From the NCBI RefSeq assembly GCF_001014975.1, contig NZ_BBXA01000027.1:1-64000 (forward strand): a DNA stretch of 64,000 nt, read 5' to 3'. Position numbers and translations under genes: made by a program. Position 1 is the first letter of the stretch; the number at the start of each line of letters is the position of its first letter. Shown piece after piece: positions 45,100 through 53,683 of the stretch. This stretch comes from Novosphingobium sp. MD-1. Lineage in GTDB: Bacteria; Pseudomonadota; Alphaproteobacteria; Sphingomonadales; Sphingomonadaceae. A model generated the notes under the pieces. The model saw only the letters and a list, made by a program, of their open reading frames with translations. It was not told the origin of the DNA and searched no databases.

Positions 45100-45717
45100 A
45101 TGACAGCCCGGAGTTCGCATCTGCAACCGATCAGATTGTTTCGGAACGCGTGGCTTGAAAAGCTGACCGTGGTTTCCCCCGTCGCTTTCGGCGTGATCTG
45201 GGGGATGTTTCTCCCCTTCCTGGTCTGGATGGGCTGGGGCACCGTCAGCGTGGCTGCCGCGTTCAGCCTGGTCGTGGGCGGGCTGTGGCTCTGGACGCTG
45301 TTCGAATATGCCATGCATCGCTTCCTGTTCCACCTACGGCTGAAGTGGAAGCCGCTGCAGGCTTTTACCTTCATCATGCACGGCAATCATCACGCGAGCC
45401 CCAATGATAGGCTGCGCAACATGATGCCACCGATCGTGAGCGTGCCGATCGCCGCGGCGGTGTGGTACGCCTGCGTCTCGATGGTCGGACCGGGTGGGGA
45501 CTGGCTGTTCCTGGGCTTCATCTCGGGCTACGTGGTTTACGATTTCACCCATTTCGCGTGCCATCAGTGGCCGATGCGCGGCCGCATGGCGCGCGCGATC
45601 AAGCAGCACCACATGCGCCACCACCACATCAGCGAACATGGCAACTACGCGATCACGACGCCGCTGTGGGATCGTCTGTTCGGAACCGCGATCACCTCGA
45701 CCAAGCCGGGGAACTGA
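45100..45717 (+). CDS. Sterol desaturase/fatty acid hydroxylase family protein
   Basis: 205 aa with about four membrane helices. The di-iron histidine boxes are complete: EYAMHRFLFH, HGNHHASP, YDFTHFACH and QHHMRHHHISEHG. The spacing and short length fit bacterial fatty acid 2-hydroxylase-like enzymes. In sphingomonads 2-hydroxy fatty acids occur in the glycosphingolipids that replace LPS in part, so a role in sphingolipid acyl hydroxylation is plausible but inferred. TTGACA at about 45062 may serve as a -35 element. Confidence 0.85.
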   Translation: MTARSSHLQPIRLFRNAWLEKLTVVSPVAFGVIWGMFLPFLVWMGWGTVSVAAAFSLVVGGLWLWTLFEYAMHRFLFHLRLKWKPLQAFTFIMHGNHHASPNDRLRNMMPPIVSVPIAAAVWYACVSMVGPGGDWLFLGFISGYVVYDFTHFACHQWPMRGRMARAIKQHHMRHHHISEHGNYAITTPLWDRLFGTAITSTKPGN

Positions 45718-45720
45718 CGC

Positions 45721-46929
45721 TCAGGCGGTCGGCTGGCGAAGGCCGGTGATCGCCTTTTCGACAATATCCATATGCTCGCTCCACAGCGGCTTGTGCCATT
45801 GGCCAAGGCGCGCCTTCTGCGCGGTGTGGGCCGGGCCGGAACGGGCGTGGTCAAGGATCATCGCTTTCCAGCCGGGGCCGTCCAGCGGATCGAGGTAGTC
45901 GGGCGTGTTGCCGCCCACCTCGCGCAAGGCAGCCAAATCGCTGCAGATCACCGGCACGCCCAGCGACAGCGCCTCGGCAACCGGCATTCCGAACCCTTCG
46001 GCGAACGAAGGCATCACCAGCGCGCGGGCGCCCGCCAGCAGCGTGGCCATCCGCTGGTCGGAACAGCCGTTGATTTCCTCGACGTGGCCTTTCAGCGCCG
46101 GGCAGCGCTCCAGCATGTCGATTACCTGTTCGTTTTCCCAGCCGCGCCGGCCGACGATCACCAGGCGCGGCACGGCCTGCGCTGGCATCGTTTCCACCAG
46201 ATGGCGCCACAGGTGCAGCAGCAGGAGGTGATTCTTGCGTGGCTCGATGGTGCCGAGGCACACAAACGCGGGCCGCTCCGCCGAGGTCGCTGGAGCGGCT
46301 GGGGCGGTGAGGTCTTCGGTGCCCAGCAAGGCGACATGCGTGGCGATCCCCCGGCCGCTCCGTTCGATCCACGGGCGCAGCGACTGGCCGGTGGCGGCGG
46401 AATTGACGATCACCGCATCGGCGCAGGCGGCCACCGTTTCCATGCGCTGCCGATGCAGCGCCGCGCCCGAAGGCCGGGCATATTCGGGAAATTCGATCGG
46501 GATCAGATCGTGCACCATGCACAGGAAGCGCGCCTGTTCCCGCCGCAGAATGCGGCGCACCTGCGCCTGGCGCGTGAGGTGATGGGGCGAGACCTGGACA
46601 TAGACGGGCGGCACCGGGCCGGACGGGGCCGGCGGGCGATGCGGCCACAGCGCCGCCATCTGCGGCAGGACGGACGGCAGGGAGCGCTGGTGCGGATCGT
46701 CGGCTTCCTGCGTCCAGCGCCGTTCCAGTTCGTCGAGATAGGCGATGGCCTGCGCCCGCCGCAGCCGCCCGTAAAGGCCGGCGGGATGGACGGCGGCGAA
46801 GGCCAGCCTATCACCATAGCGCTGCAACAGGCCGCGCGCGTAGGCCATCTCCACCCGGTCCACGCCCGACGGCGTATTGTGGCGCACGCGCGAGATCAGG
46901 CGTGAGATGTCGAGAATGACGGCGGTCAT
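45721..46929 (-). CDS. Family 4 glycosyltransferase in the Kdo/kps operon
   Basis: 402 aa from the ATG at 46929, which overlaps the kpsC stop in an ATGA (an in-frame GTG at 46935 is possible). The N terminus DISRLISRVRHNTPSGVDRV is a motif of capsule glycosyltransferases related to the first half of the 887-aa protein at 58.2-60.8 kb. The donor half shows FVCLGTIEPRKNHLLLLHLW, VGRRGWENEQVIDML and MPSFAEGFGMPVAEALSLGV. It probably adds a sugar to the capsule near its Kdo linker. The gene is last in a five-gene operon. Confidence 0.88.
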   Translation of the reverse strand: MTAVILDISRLISRVRHNTPSGVDRVEMAYARGLLQRYGDRLAFAAVHPAGLYGRLRRAQAIAYLDELERRWTQEADDPHQRSLPSVLPQMAALWPHRPPAPSGPVPPVYVQVSPHHLTRQAQVRRILRREQARFLCMVHDLIPIEFPEYARPSGAALHRQRMETVAACADAVIVNSAATGQSLRPWIERSGRGIATHVALLGTEDLTAPAAPATSAERPAFVCLGTIEPRKNHLLLLHLWRHLVETMPAQAVPRLVIVGRRGWENEQVIDMLERCPALKGHVEEINGCSDQRMATLLAGARALVMPSFAEGFGMPVAEALSLGVPVICSDLAALREVGGNTPDYLDPLDGPGWKAMILDHARSGPAHTAQKARLGQWHKPLWSEHMDIVEKAITGLRQPTA

Positions 46930-48569
46930 CGCCACATCGCCATGAACCGCCCCTGCCAGCGGCGCAAGGGCGCCACCCAGCCCAGCCGGTTGGGCGCGTG
47001 GTTTTCCGCCATGCGCCGCACCAGCACTTCGGGCGGACAGGGGAGGCTAGTGACGGGATCGAGATAGCGGGGGTAGAGGATCAGCACCCCGGCGACGAGT
47101 TCGTCGAGCGTCAGCGCGCGCCCGCGCCGGTCCGGCACCGTGCCCAGATCGCGGGTCAGCCCCCAACCGGCGTAGAACGGCGTGCCATGGCATGTCACCG
47201 CGCGCCCGCGCATCAGCGCCTCGAACCCAGTCAGCGAGGTCAGCACATGCACGGCATCGACCACGTCGAGCAGCGGGGCCATGCCGCCTTCGCGCACGAT
47301 ACGGTCGGCCAGTTGCAGCACCTCCCCATCGGGCACCGCGCCCTTGCGGTGCCCGGCATCGACATCGGGATGTGGCCGGAACCAGATTTCCGCATCCGGC
47401 TCCAGCGCGCGGACGCGGCGCAGCAGCTCCAGATTGGAATGCAGCCCGCCGCCGCCGGCCAGCACCGACATGTCGTCCTCGACTTGCGCAGGCACCAGCA
47501 CAAGCCGCCGCCCTGGCTGGCGGGGAGGGGCGGACGAGGCCGCGCCGGTGGAATACTTGCTGATCCCGGCGGCCACGATCGTTTCGCGCAAGGCGCACGC
47601 GCGCGCGATCAGGTCGGGCGCGAAGCGGGTGGAGGCGAGAACCGTTTCGAGGTCGCTGGGGCCGGATGGATCGAAATGGATGCCCTGGCGGTCCACCACG
47701 ATCGAGGAGGGGGGCACCAGATTGCTGCCCAAGCCCACCGAGCGGACGAACCCGTCCTCCACGCGCACGAGCGGCACGCCCTTGTCTGCGGCTGCGGCCA
47801 GCAGCGCAGGCGATACACGCGATGGCCAGATGGCTACCTGACCGTCCTGCCGTTGCGCCAGACCCAGCGCGCGGGCGGGGCGCGAGACGATCCGCAACGG
47901 TTGGCCGGGGCACCAAAGGAAGCGACGGATTTCCTCCCGCTTCCACCACGCCATGCCGCAGGCCGCGACGATGCCCCGGTTGCCGTCGATGATCCGGCGC
48001 CATTCGGCCAGGGTCATGATCGTCGCGAAGAGGGTCGTGGCATCGCCGGTAAACGGATCGCGATAGCAAGGTGTGGTCAGCGCGCGCAGGGCGGCCGTTT
48101 CCAGCTCGGCCTGCGCGTCGCCCGGTGCGCCGAAGGGGCCGGGCGACAGAACGCGCACGGGTACGCCGGCGATGCACGCCAGGGCGACCCATTCGTCATC
48201 GCCGTGCGCGACGAGCAAGCCCGCGCCGTCGATCGCGGACCACGGATCGGTTGCATCCGCGCGAGCGGGTGTGATCCACAGTGCCTCTGCCGCTTCCTGC
48301 TGGTTGAGACCGCTGGCCAGCGTTGCGGCTTCATCGGGCGAGCGGGGGCGCAGGACGACCGTGGCAGGGCGAGAAAGCGCGGCGGGCCTTTCCCAGAACG
48401 CGCCGCCGACTCGCGCCGCGCGGATACGGGCGAACAGCGCTGCCGGATCGCTGTTTTCCGACGATGCGGAGGCAATGCCGGCGATCGTGACTCCTGCATC
48501 AAGGCCCGGAAACGGCGGCGCGCGCAGCAAGGGCTGGGGGGCGGTTGCGCTCAAGGGCGCTGGCCCCAC
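46926..48569 (-). CDS. kpsC: KpsC-like capsule beta-Kdo transferase with shortened first module
   Basis: 547 aa with a GTG start. Residues about 200-547 are a complete KpsC module: VEDGFVRSVGLGSNLVPPSS, GIHFDPSGPSDLE, WFRPHPDVDAGHRKG and TSLTGFEALMRGRAVTCHGT with FYAGWGL. Residues 1-200 look like only the second half of another such module, in worn form (HGDDEWVALACIAGVPV, CYRDPFTGD). E. coli KpsC has two full modules that add alternating beta-2,4 and beta-2,7 Kdo. The start overlaps the upstream phosphatase gene by 19 nt. Confidence 0.85.
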   Translation of the reverse strand: MGPAPLSATAPQPLLRAPPFPGLDAGVTIAGIASASSENSDPAALFARIRAARVGGAFWERPAALSRPATVVLRPRSPDEAATLASGLNQQEAAEALWITPARADATDPWSAIDGAGLLVAHGDDEWVALACIAGVPVRVLSPGPFGAPGDAQAELETAALRALTTPCYRDPFTGDATTLFATIMTLAEWRRIIDGNRGIVAACGMAWWKREEIRRFLWCPGQPLRIVSRPARALGLAQRQDGQVAIWPSRVSPALLAAAADKGVPLVRVEDGFVRSVGLGSNLVPPSSIVVDRQGIHFDPSGPSDLETVLASTRFAPDLIARACALRETIVAAGISKYSTGAASSAPPRQPGRRLVLVPAQVEDDMSVLAGGGGLHSNLELLRRVRALEPDAEIWFRPHPDVDAGHRKGAVPDGEVLQLADRIVREGGMAPLLDVVDAVHVLTSLTGFEALMRGRAVTCHGTPFYAGWGLTRDLGTVPDRRGRALTLDELVAGVLILYPRYLDPVTSLPCPPEVLVRRMAENHAPNRLGWVAPLRRWQGRFMAMWR

Positions 48570-49165
48570 ACGGGAACTTCAAGCCGACCGTCCGAACTGC
48601 GGCGGATCATGCCATAGCCGCCCGTGGGCAGCTTCAGCGAAGGCAGCGCTGCGGCAGCCTCGCGCAAGGCCGGATCGGCGAGCAGCGCAAAGCGGGCGGC
48701 GCCGTTGCTGGTCACCAGCAGCACCGGGGCATCAGGATCGGCGGGTGGGCGCGCAAGCAGATCCGCCCAGGCCGCGATGCGCGCGGGCGCATTCACGATC
48801 CATCCGGACGGCGGTTCGGCGGCGTGGTCCCATGCGTGCAGTGCAGCGTGGCCGATTCGCGCCAGCACGGCGTCCTCGGTCTGGTTCTCGTCCGGTCCGT
48901 GGTCGATCTCGGCAAGGAAATCGGCGGGCTCGGGCGTGATGGCCGTGCCTTGCGCCGCCAGGATGGGCACTGCAGTCTGTTGGGCGCGGAGCAGCGGAGA
49001 AACCAGCGCGCGGCCGAAACGCCAGCCCAGTTCGGCGAAGTGGTCGCCCAGCCGGCGGGCTTCCTGTTCGCCTTCGTCAGTCAGCGGAAGATTGGTGCGC
49101 GCGCCGATGCGGCGCGGCGCTTCCCCGGCGGCAAAGGTTTTGCCGTGGCGGACGATGACGAACAC
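48551..49165 (-). CDS. Histidine phosphatase family protein with Asn at the second His site
   Basis: 204 aa from a GTG at 49165, 8 nt after kdsB. The catalytic start is IVRHGKT (H7), and SPLLRAQQTA supplies the second Arg. The usual late His-Gly motif is replaced by VTSNGAARF, with Asn154 where the second catalytic His normally lies. FLAEIDHGPDEN holds acidic residues. It sits between kdsB and kpsC, with no HAD-type KdsC in the window, so it may dephosphorylate a Kdo pathway intermediate (Kdo-8-phosphate). That role is inference. Confidence 0.82.
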   Translation of the reverse strand: MFVIVRHGKTFAAGEAPRRIGARTNLPLTDEGEQEARRLGDHFAELGWRFGRALVSPLLRAQQTAVPILAAQGTAITPEPADFLAEIDHGPDENQTEDAVLARIGHAALHAWDHAAEPPSGWIVNAPARIAAWADLLARPPADPDAPVLLVTSNGAARFALLADPALREAAAALPSLKLPTGGYGMIRRSSDGRLEVPVWGQRP

Positions 49166-49173
49166 GCGGGCGC

Positions 49174-50016
49174 TTACGCGGGATAGGGATCGCCAAACCG
49201 GGCGATGGCTTCTTCGGCCAGCGACAGGTCTGCGGGCGTGTCGATTCCGGAAAGGACATGCGGCGGGACGTCCACGGCGATGGTATCGATCGCCCATCCA
49301 TGTTCGAGGAAGCGCAACTGTTCCAGACCTTCCAGTTTCTCGTACTGGCTGGCCCGCGCCGATGCGAACCATTCCAGGGCCGGGAAGCTATATCCGTAAA
49401 GGCCGAGATGTTGCCAGACCGGAGAAAGCGGTTGTGCCCGCAAACCGTCTTCGCCGCGCAGGGCGGGCAGGATGGTCTTGGAAAACCACAGCGCCCGCCC
49501 ATGGGGGGCGCGCACGCAAGTCGTGCCGCTGAAAGGGGCTGTCCGCTTGTGCGCGCGCAGGCGGTCCAGCCGTGCCCAGTCGAGCTGGAACACCGGCGTC
49601 ACGACCCCGGCCGTCCGCTGGCGCAGGACCTCCAGCAGCCCGGCCACGATCGCGGCGGGCGTGAACGGCGCGTCTCCCTGGAGATTGACGACGAATGCGG
49701 GCGGGGCTGGGCGTGCACGTGCCGCCGCGAAGGCGCGGACTGAGCCGGAATCGAGATCGGTCGAGGTCATGGCGACATCGACGCCAAGGTCGCGGCCATG
49801 CGCGGCGATCCGTTCGTCATCGGTCGCCACCACGACCTCGCAATCGCCGGCCTGTGCCGCCGCCGTCCGCGCGATGGCCACGACCCGGTCCAGCAGCGTT
49901 CGGCCGGCGATGGGCAGCAAAGGCTTGCCGGGCAGGCGGGTGGACCCGAAACGGGCAGGGATGACGATGATGTCCGGACCGAAATCCTTTCCGGAACCGG
50001 CTCCTAAGTCAGGCAA
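49174..50016 (-). CDS. kdsB: 3-deoxy-manno-octulosonate cytidylyltransferase
   Basis: 280 aa; the only usable start near the family N terminus is TTG at 50016, overlapping the kdsD stop by 8 nt. Motifs are VIPARFGSTRLPGKPLLPIA (nucleotide site), VVATDDERIA, NLQGDAPF (metal/sugar Asp) and HLGLYGYS. It activates Kdo with CTP to CMP-Kdo, the donor for KpsC/KpsS and for LPS. E. coli KdsB is about 250 aa; the extra length here is mostly the N-terminal leader. Confidence 0.93.
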   Translation of the reverse strand: MPDLGAGSGKDFGPDIIVIPARFGSTRLPGKPLLPIAGRTLLDRVVAIARTAAAQAGDCEVVVATDDERIAAHGRDLGVDVAMTSTDLDSGSVRAFAAARARPAPPAFVVNLQGDAPFTPAAIVAGLLEVLRQRTAGVVTPVFQLDWARLDRLRAHKRTAPFSGTTCVRAPHGRALWFSKTILPALRGEDGLRAQPLSPVWQHLGLYGYSFPALEWFASARASQYEKLEGLEQLRFLEHGWAIDTIAVDVPPHVLSGIDTPADLSLAEEAIARFGDPYPA

Positions 50017-50995
50017 TGCCGGCCCTGACGATATCGTGCATGTGCACCACGCCCACCAGCCGTTCGCCTTCGATCACGAACAGCACGGACACCGCGTTTT
50101 CGTTGAGGATGCGCAGGGCGTCGGAGCAGAGCATGTCGGGCGATACCGTTACCGGATCGGGCGACATGTGCAGGCCGATCGCATCGTTCAGGTCATGCAC
50201 CGCGATGCAGCGGCGCAGGTCGCCATCGGTGAAGACGCCGATCAGCCGCTCGGCATCGTCGACGACCGCCGTCGCGCCATAGCGCTTGCGGCTCATTTCC
50301 AGCGTGGCGCCCGACAGCGTCGCGTGCCGGGTGACCTTAGGGATCGCGCTGCCGGTGCCCATGACGTGTGCCACGGTGGAAAGCTGCGCACCCAGCCGGC
50401 CGCCCGGGTGGAACACCCGGAAGTCGGAAGGGGTGAAGCCGCGCGCTTCGATCAGCGCCACCGCCAGCACATCGCCCAGCACAAGCTGCAGCGTGGTGGA
50501 CGAGGTGGGTGCCAGATCGTTGGGGCAGGCTTCGCGCACCTGTGGCAGTTCCAGACAGATGTCTGCGGCCCGCGCCGCCGAACTGTCGGGATGCGCCGTC
50601 GCCACGATCAGCTTGGAGCCGAGGCGGTGGCAATAATCGAAGATGTCGCGCAGTTCGGCGGTTTCCCCCGACCAGGTGATGGCCAACACGACATCGCCTT
50701 GCGTGATGACGCCCAGATCGCCGTGGCTGGCCTCGCCCGGGTGGAGAAACACCGATGAGGTGCCGGTCGAGCGCAGGGTCGCGGCGATCTTGCGGCCGAT
50801 ATGCCCGCTCTTGCCCATGCCACTGACGATGACGCGGCCCTTGGTCTGCACCATGGCATCGATCGCCATGTCGAGCGAGTGCCCGAATCGCTGCGTCTGC
50901 AGCACGCCTTTCAAGGTCTTCAGTGCCTGAAGCTCGATCTCCAGCGTTTTCAATGCGGAAGCCGTGTAAACCGGCCGGAAATTCTCGATCTTCAT
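50009..50995 (-). CDS. kdsD: D-arabinose 5-phosphate isomerase (KdsD/KpsF)
   Basis: 328 aa from the ATG at 50995, preceded by AAGGTGG (GTG at 51001 also in frame). The SIS domain shows VSGMGKSGHIGRKIAATLRS, HGDLGVI and ITWSGETAEL. It is followed by two CBS domains (about 205-328), ending VLFVIEGERLVGVVHMHDIV. It converts ribulose 5-phosphate to arabinose 5-phosphate, the first step to Kdo. As the first gene of the minus-strand operon it diverges from kdsA across about 200 nt. Confidence 0.95.
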   Translation of the reverse strand: MKIENFRPVYTASALKTLEIELQALKTLKGVLQTQRFGHSLDMAIDAMVQTKGRVIVSGMGKSGHIGRKIAATLRSTGTSSVFLHPGEASHGDLGVITQGDVVLAITWSGETAELRDIFDYCHRLGSKLIVATAHPDSSAARAADICLELPQVREACPNDLAPTSSTTLQLVLGDVLAVALIEARGFTPSDFRVFHPGGRLGAQLSTVAHVMGTGSAIPKVTRHATLSGATLEMSRKRYGATAVVDDAERLIGVFTDGDLRRCIAVHDLNDAIGLHMSPDPVTVSPDMLCSDALRILNENAVSVLFVIEGERLVGVVHMHDIVRAGIA

Positions 50996-51201
50996 TTCCA
51001 CCTTGTTCTCTACACTGTTCGCTCAAGGCCTTGCCAGGTGCCGTGCGGAGCGGTCGTTTTGCATGTATTTCAGATATTTGTAACAAGAGAAATTGCCAAA
51101 ATGGCCTTGCTTATCCATGAGGGCCAGATCGTTGAAATCAAGTTTATTCGTATCTGAATCGGGTGGTCTCGCCCGGATCTCGAAAGGTGGCGGAATTCCT
51201 C

Positions 51202-52029
51202 ATGCGGCTTTGTGAACGCGACGTTGGTGCTGATTCGAAGCTTTTCGCAATCGCCGGCCCCTGCGTGATCGAAAACGAACATCTTACCCTGAGCGTGGCC
51301 GAACGCCTGGCCGCCACCGCCGACAAGCTGGACCTCTTCCTGATTTTCAAGAGCTCCTTCGACAAGGCGAACCGCACTTCGGACCAGTCGTTTCGCGGGC
51401 TCGGCATGGATGAAGGGCTGCGTATCCTGGAAAAGGTCCGCGAACGGACCGGGCTGCCGGTGCTGACCGACATCCACGAAGCCGGCCAGGTCGCGGCGGT
51501 GGCGCAGGCGGTGGACGTGCTCCAGACGCCGGCGTTCCTCGCGCGGCAGACCGATTTCATCGCCGCTGTTGCCGCATCGGGCAAGCCGGTCAACATCAAG
51601 AAGGCCCAGTTCATGGCGCCGGGCGACATGCGCCAGGTCGTGGCCAAGGCCCGCAACGCGGCGCGCGCGGCGGGGCACGAGACCGATGCCTTCCTGCTAT
51701 GCGATCGTGGCACCTCGTTCGGCTACAACACGCTGGTGTCCGACATGCGTGGCCTCGCCATCATGGCGGAAACCGGCTGCCCCGTGGTGTTCGACGCCAC
51801 CCATTCGGTCCAGCAGCCGGGCGGCCTCGGCGAACGATCGGGCGGACAGCGCGAATTCGTCCCCCTGCTCGCCCGCGCGGCCGTGGCGGCGGGCATTGCT
51901 GGCCTGTTCATGGAAACCCACCCCGATCCGGACCAGGCCTTGTCGGACGGCCCCAACGCCCTGCCGCTCGACGCCTTCGAGCCTCTGATGCGGCAGCTGC
52001 TGGCGATTGACGAGGTGGTGAAGGGGTAG
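51202..52029 (+). CDS. kdsA: 3-deoxy-8-phosphooctulonate synthase
   Basis: 275 aa from the ATG at 51202 (GTG at 51163 is an alternative start). Signatures are [51 protein letters not shown] and [12 protein letters not shown]. It condenses phosphoenolpyruvate with arabinose 5-phosphate to Kdo-8-phosphate. It is divergent from kdsD, so the complete Kdo route except a canonical KdsC is found here. Confidence 0.96.
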   Translation: MRLCERDVGADSKLFAIAGPCVIENEHLTLSVAERLAATADKLDLFLIFKSSFDKANRTSDQSFRGLGMDEGLRILEKVRERTGLPVLTDIHEAGQVAAVAQAVDVLQTPAFLARQTDFIAAVAASGKPVNIKKAQFMAPGDMRQVVAKARNAARAAGHETDAFLLCDRGTSFGYNTLVSDMRGLAIMAETGCPVVFDATHSVQQPGGLGERSGGQREFVPLLARAAVAAGIAGLFMETHPDPDQALSDGPNALPLDAFEPLMRQLLAIDEVVKG

Positions 52030-52099
52030 CGCTAAGCCGCTCGACAGGCAGGGGCCTGGTTCGCCGCTGGACTGATCGTGTTGTCGCTAGGAGCGGATA

Positions 52100-52390
52100 T
52101 TGGGCTATTGGTCTGACGCCGCTATCACGCGGCTACTGAGAGATGTGACCCCGCTATATTTGTCTTTTCACGGCGCTGTGATGAAGTTTCGACGTGAGAT
52201 TCTACATAGGCAGCGTAAGATATTCTATGAAATCCGTATCCCCATTCCGGTTGAAGTCGAGACCAAAAAGCAGCTTTCCGGTCTGAACTTGGCTTGGTAC
52301 GATTTTTGCGCAGGTCCAGATCCAAAAGACGCCGTCGTTTCTGATGTGATCGAGGGCATCGCCAGCCGACGTTCTATCCATGGCACGTGA
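52100..52390 (+). CDS. Hypothetical protein of lower GC content
   Basis: 96 aa from a TTG start with AGGAG 7 nt upstream. The protein is basic in its middle (MKFRREILHRQRKIFYEIRI) with no membrane helix. Base composition is visibly more AT-rich than in kdsA, and the codons differ in style. I do not recognise it. It may be an acquired orphan or a gene remnant at the border between the Kdo genes and the next polysaccharide block. Confidence 0.45.
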   Translation: MGYWSDAAITRLLRDVTPLYLSFHGAVMKFRREILHRQRKIFYEIRIPIPVEVETKKQLSGLNLAWYDFCAGPDPKDAVVSDVIEGIASRRSIHGT

Positions 52391-52405
52391 ACATCTCTGC
52401 TCCTA

Positions 52406-53590
52406 TTAGGGCAATATTGTCGCCGCTGTAGCTGCTGGCAGGATCGTCGACGAGATCACATTCACGAACTTCTGGATATCCGCGAGCGGGGCGTTGGAGA
52501 CATATAGGACGTCATGATTGCGGATCGGAAACGATTGCGCGACAAAAAACGTCGCTGGATCCTTGAGGTTTACGCGATAGATCACGGGAATCTTCCCGTC
52601 CGGAGTGGACCGCGCGCCGGCGGCCAAAACCGGATCGATGGCGGCAGGATCCTCGAACCTGAATATGAAGACGCCCTTCACGTCAGCCCGCGAGTCTTGC
52701 AGGCCAGCGACGCGACCCAAGGCTTGTACCAAGTTGATGCCGGTTCCCTCGAACGGAACCTCCTCGTTGCGGGTAGTAGCGCCGAGAGCGGTAAAGCTGA
52801 AAGGTTGAAACAGCGCGGTCACCACGTCATCGGGCTGGAGCCTGATGTTCTGCCGTGGCTCTCGGATCACCGTTTCCAATGCCATCGATGCCAGCCTGTC
52901 GCCGCGGGTGATCTGGATCGTCATCTTGCCGACAGGCTGCTTCACGCCCCCCACGGCAGCAAGGACGTCGAGAAGCCGTTCACCCTTCGCCGTCAGCTGA
53001 ACCCTGCCGCTGGAGGAGACGTCGCCGACGACGGTCACGTTGTTATTCGCGTTCCGGATGATCCTGACGATCGTCTGGGGCTGGTGCGCCTTGCCCACCA
53101 GGCGGCGATCGATCTCTCGGGCAATCTCTTGCGTGGTCCGCCCGGCCGCCCGCACTTGTCCAACGAACGGCACGTTCAGCATGCCGTCACGCCCGACCAT
53201 CTGCTCCGGCAGCGTCGTGCCACGCGCGGTCGAATTCGAAGAGGACAAGCGAGCATCCCCGCCCGCCGAACCAAAGAGCACTGCGGGTGGCGCCTCCCAG
53301 ATGCCGATGTCGACGACATCGCCGCTACCGACAACCGCGCCTACAACATAGCCGTCGCCAAGACTTTCGGCGAAATAGCTACGCTCCGTCGTAGCAAGCA
53401 CCCGACGTGCGGCCGCATCGTTCAGGTCTACGACCTCGATTCCGGCGTTCGTCACCGATTGACCATTTGCGCGATTCACTGCCCGGCTAGACGGGCCTAC
53501 GGCGGGCACTATTGCGCACGCACCTAGCATCGTCAAAGCAATCGCTGACACGCCAAGCTTCAACACACGATTGCTTGCCATCATAAACAT
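52406..53590 (-). CDS. Outer-membrane polysaccharide export lipoprotein (KpsD/BexD/Wza family)
   Basis: 394 aa from the ATG at 53590, five nt after GAAGAG. The signal peptide ends in lipobox LGAC (Cys at about residue 24). The Poly_export domain starts at VVGSGDVVDIGIWEAPPAVL and includes LNVPFVGQVRAAGRTTQEIA; SLBB-type repeats follow (VTVVGDVSSSGRVQLTAKGE). This OPX family makes the outer-membrane channel for capsule export. Its length (about 390 aa) fits the BexD/CtrA class used with ABC-type exporters. Confidence 0.9.
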   Translation of the reverse strand: MFMMASNRVLKLGVSAIALTMLGACAIVPAVGPSSRAVNRANGQSVTNAGIEVVDLNDAAARRVLATTERSYFAESLGDGYVVGAVVGSGDVVDIGIWEAPPAVLFGSAGGDARLSSSNSTARGTTLPEQMVGRDGMLNVPFVGQVRAAGRTTQEIAREIDRRLVGKAHQPQTIVRIIRNANNNVTVVGDVSSSGRVQLTAKGERLLDVLAAVGGVKQPVGKMTIQITRGDRLASMALETVIREPRQNIRLQPDDVVTALFQPFSFTALGATTRNEEVPFEGTGINLVQALGRVAGLQDSRADVKGVFIFRFEDPAAIDPVLAAGARSTPDGKIPVIYRVNLKDPATFFVAQSFPIRNHDVLYVSNAPLADIQKFVNVISSTILPAATAATILP

Positions 53591-53683
53591 CAACACTCTT
53601 CGTGCCTAGGAACCGTCCCAATGGTCGCTATGGCGGAGACCGATAATGGGATCAAGTCGCGCTCCGCGAAGCCCAGCCGTGGA

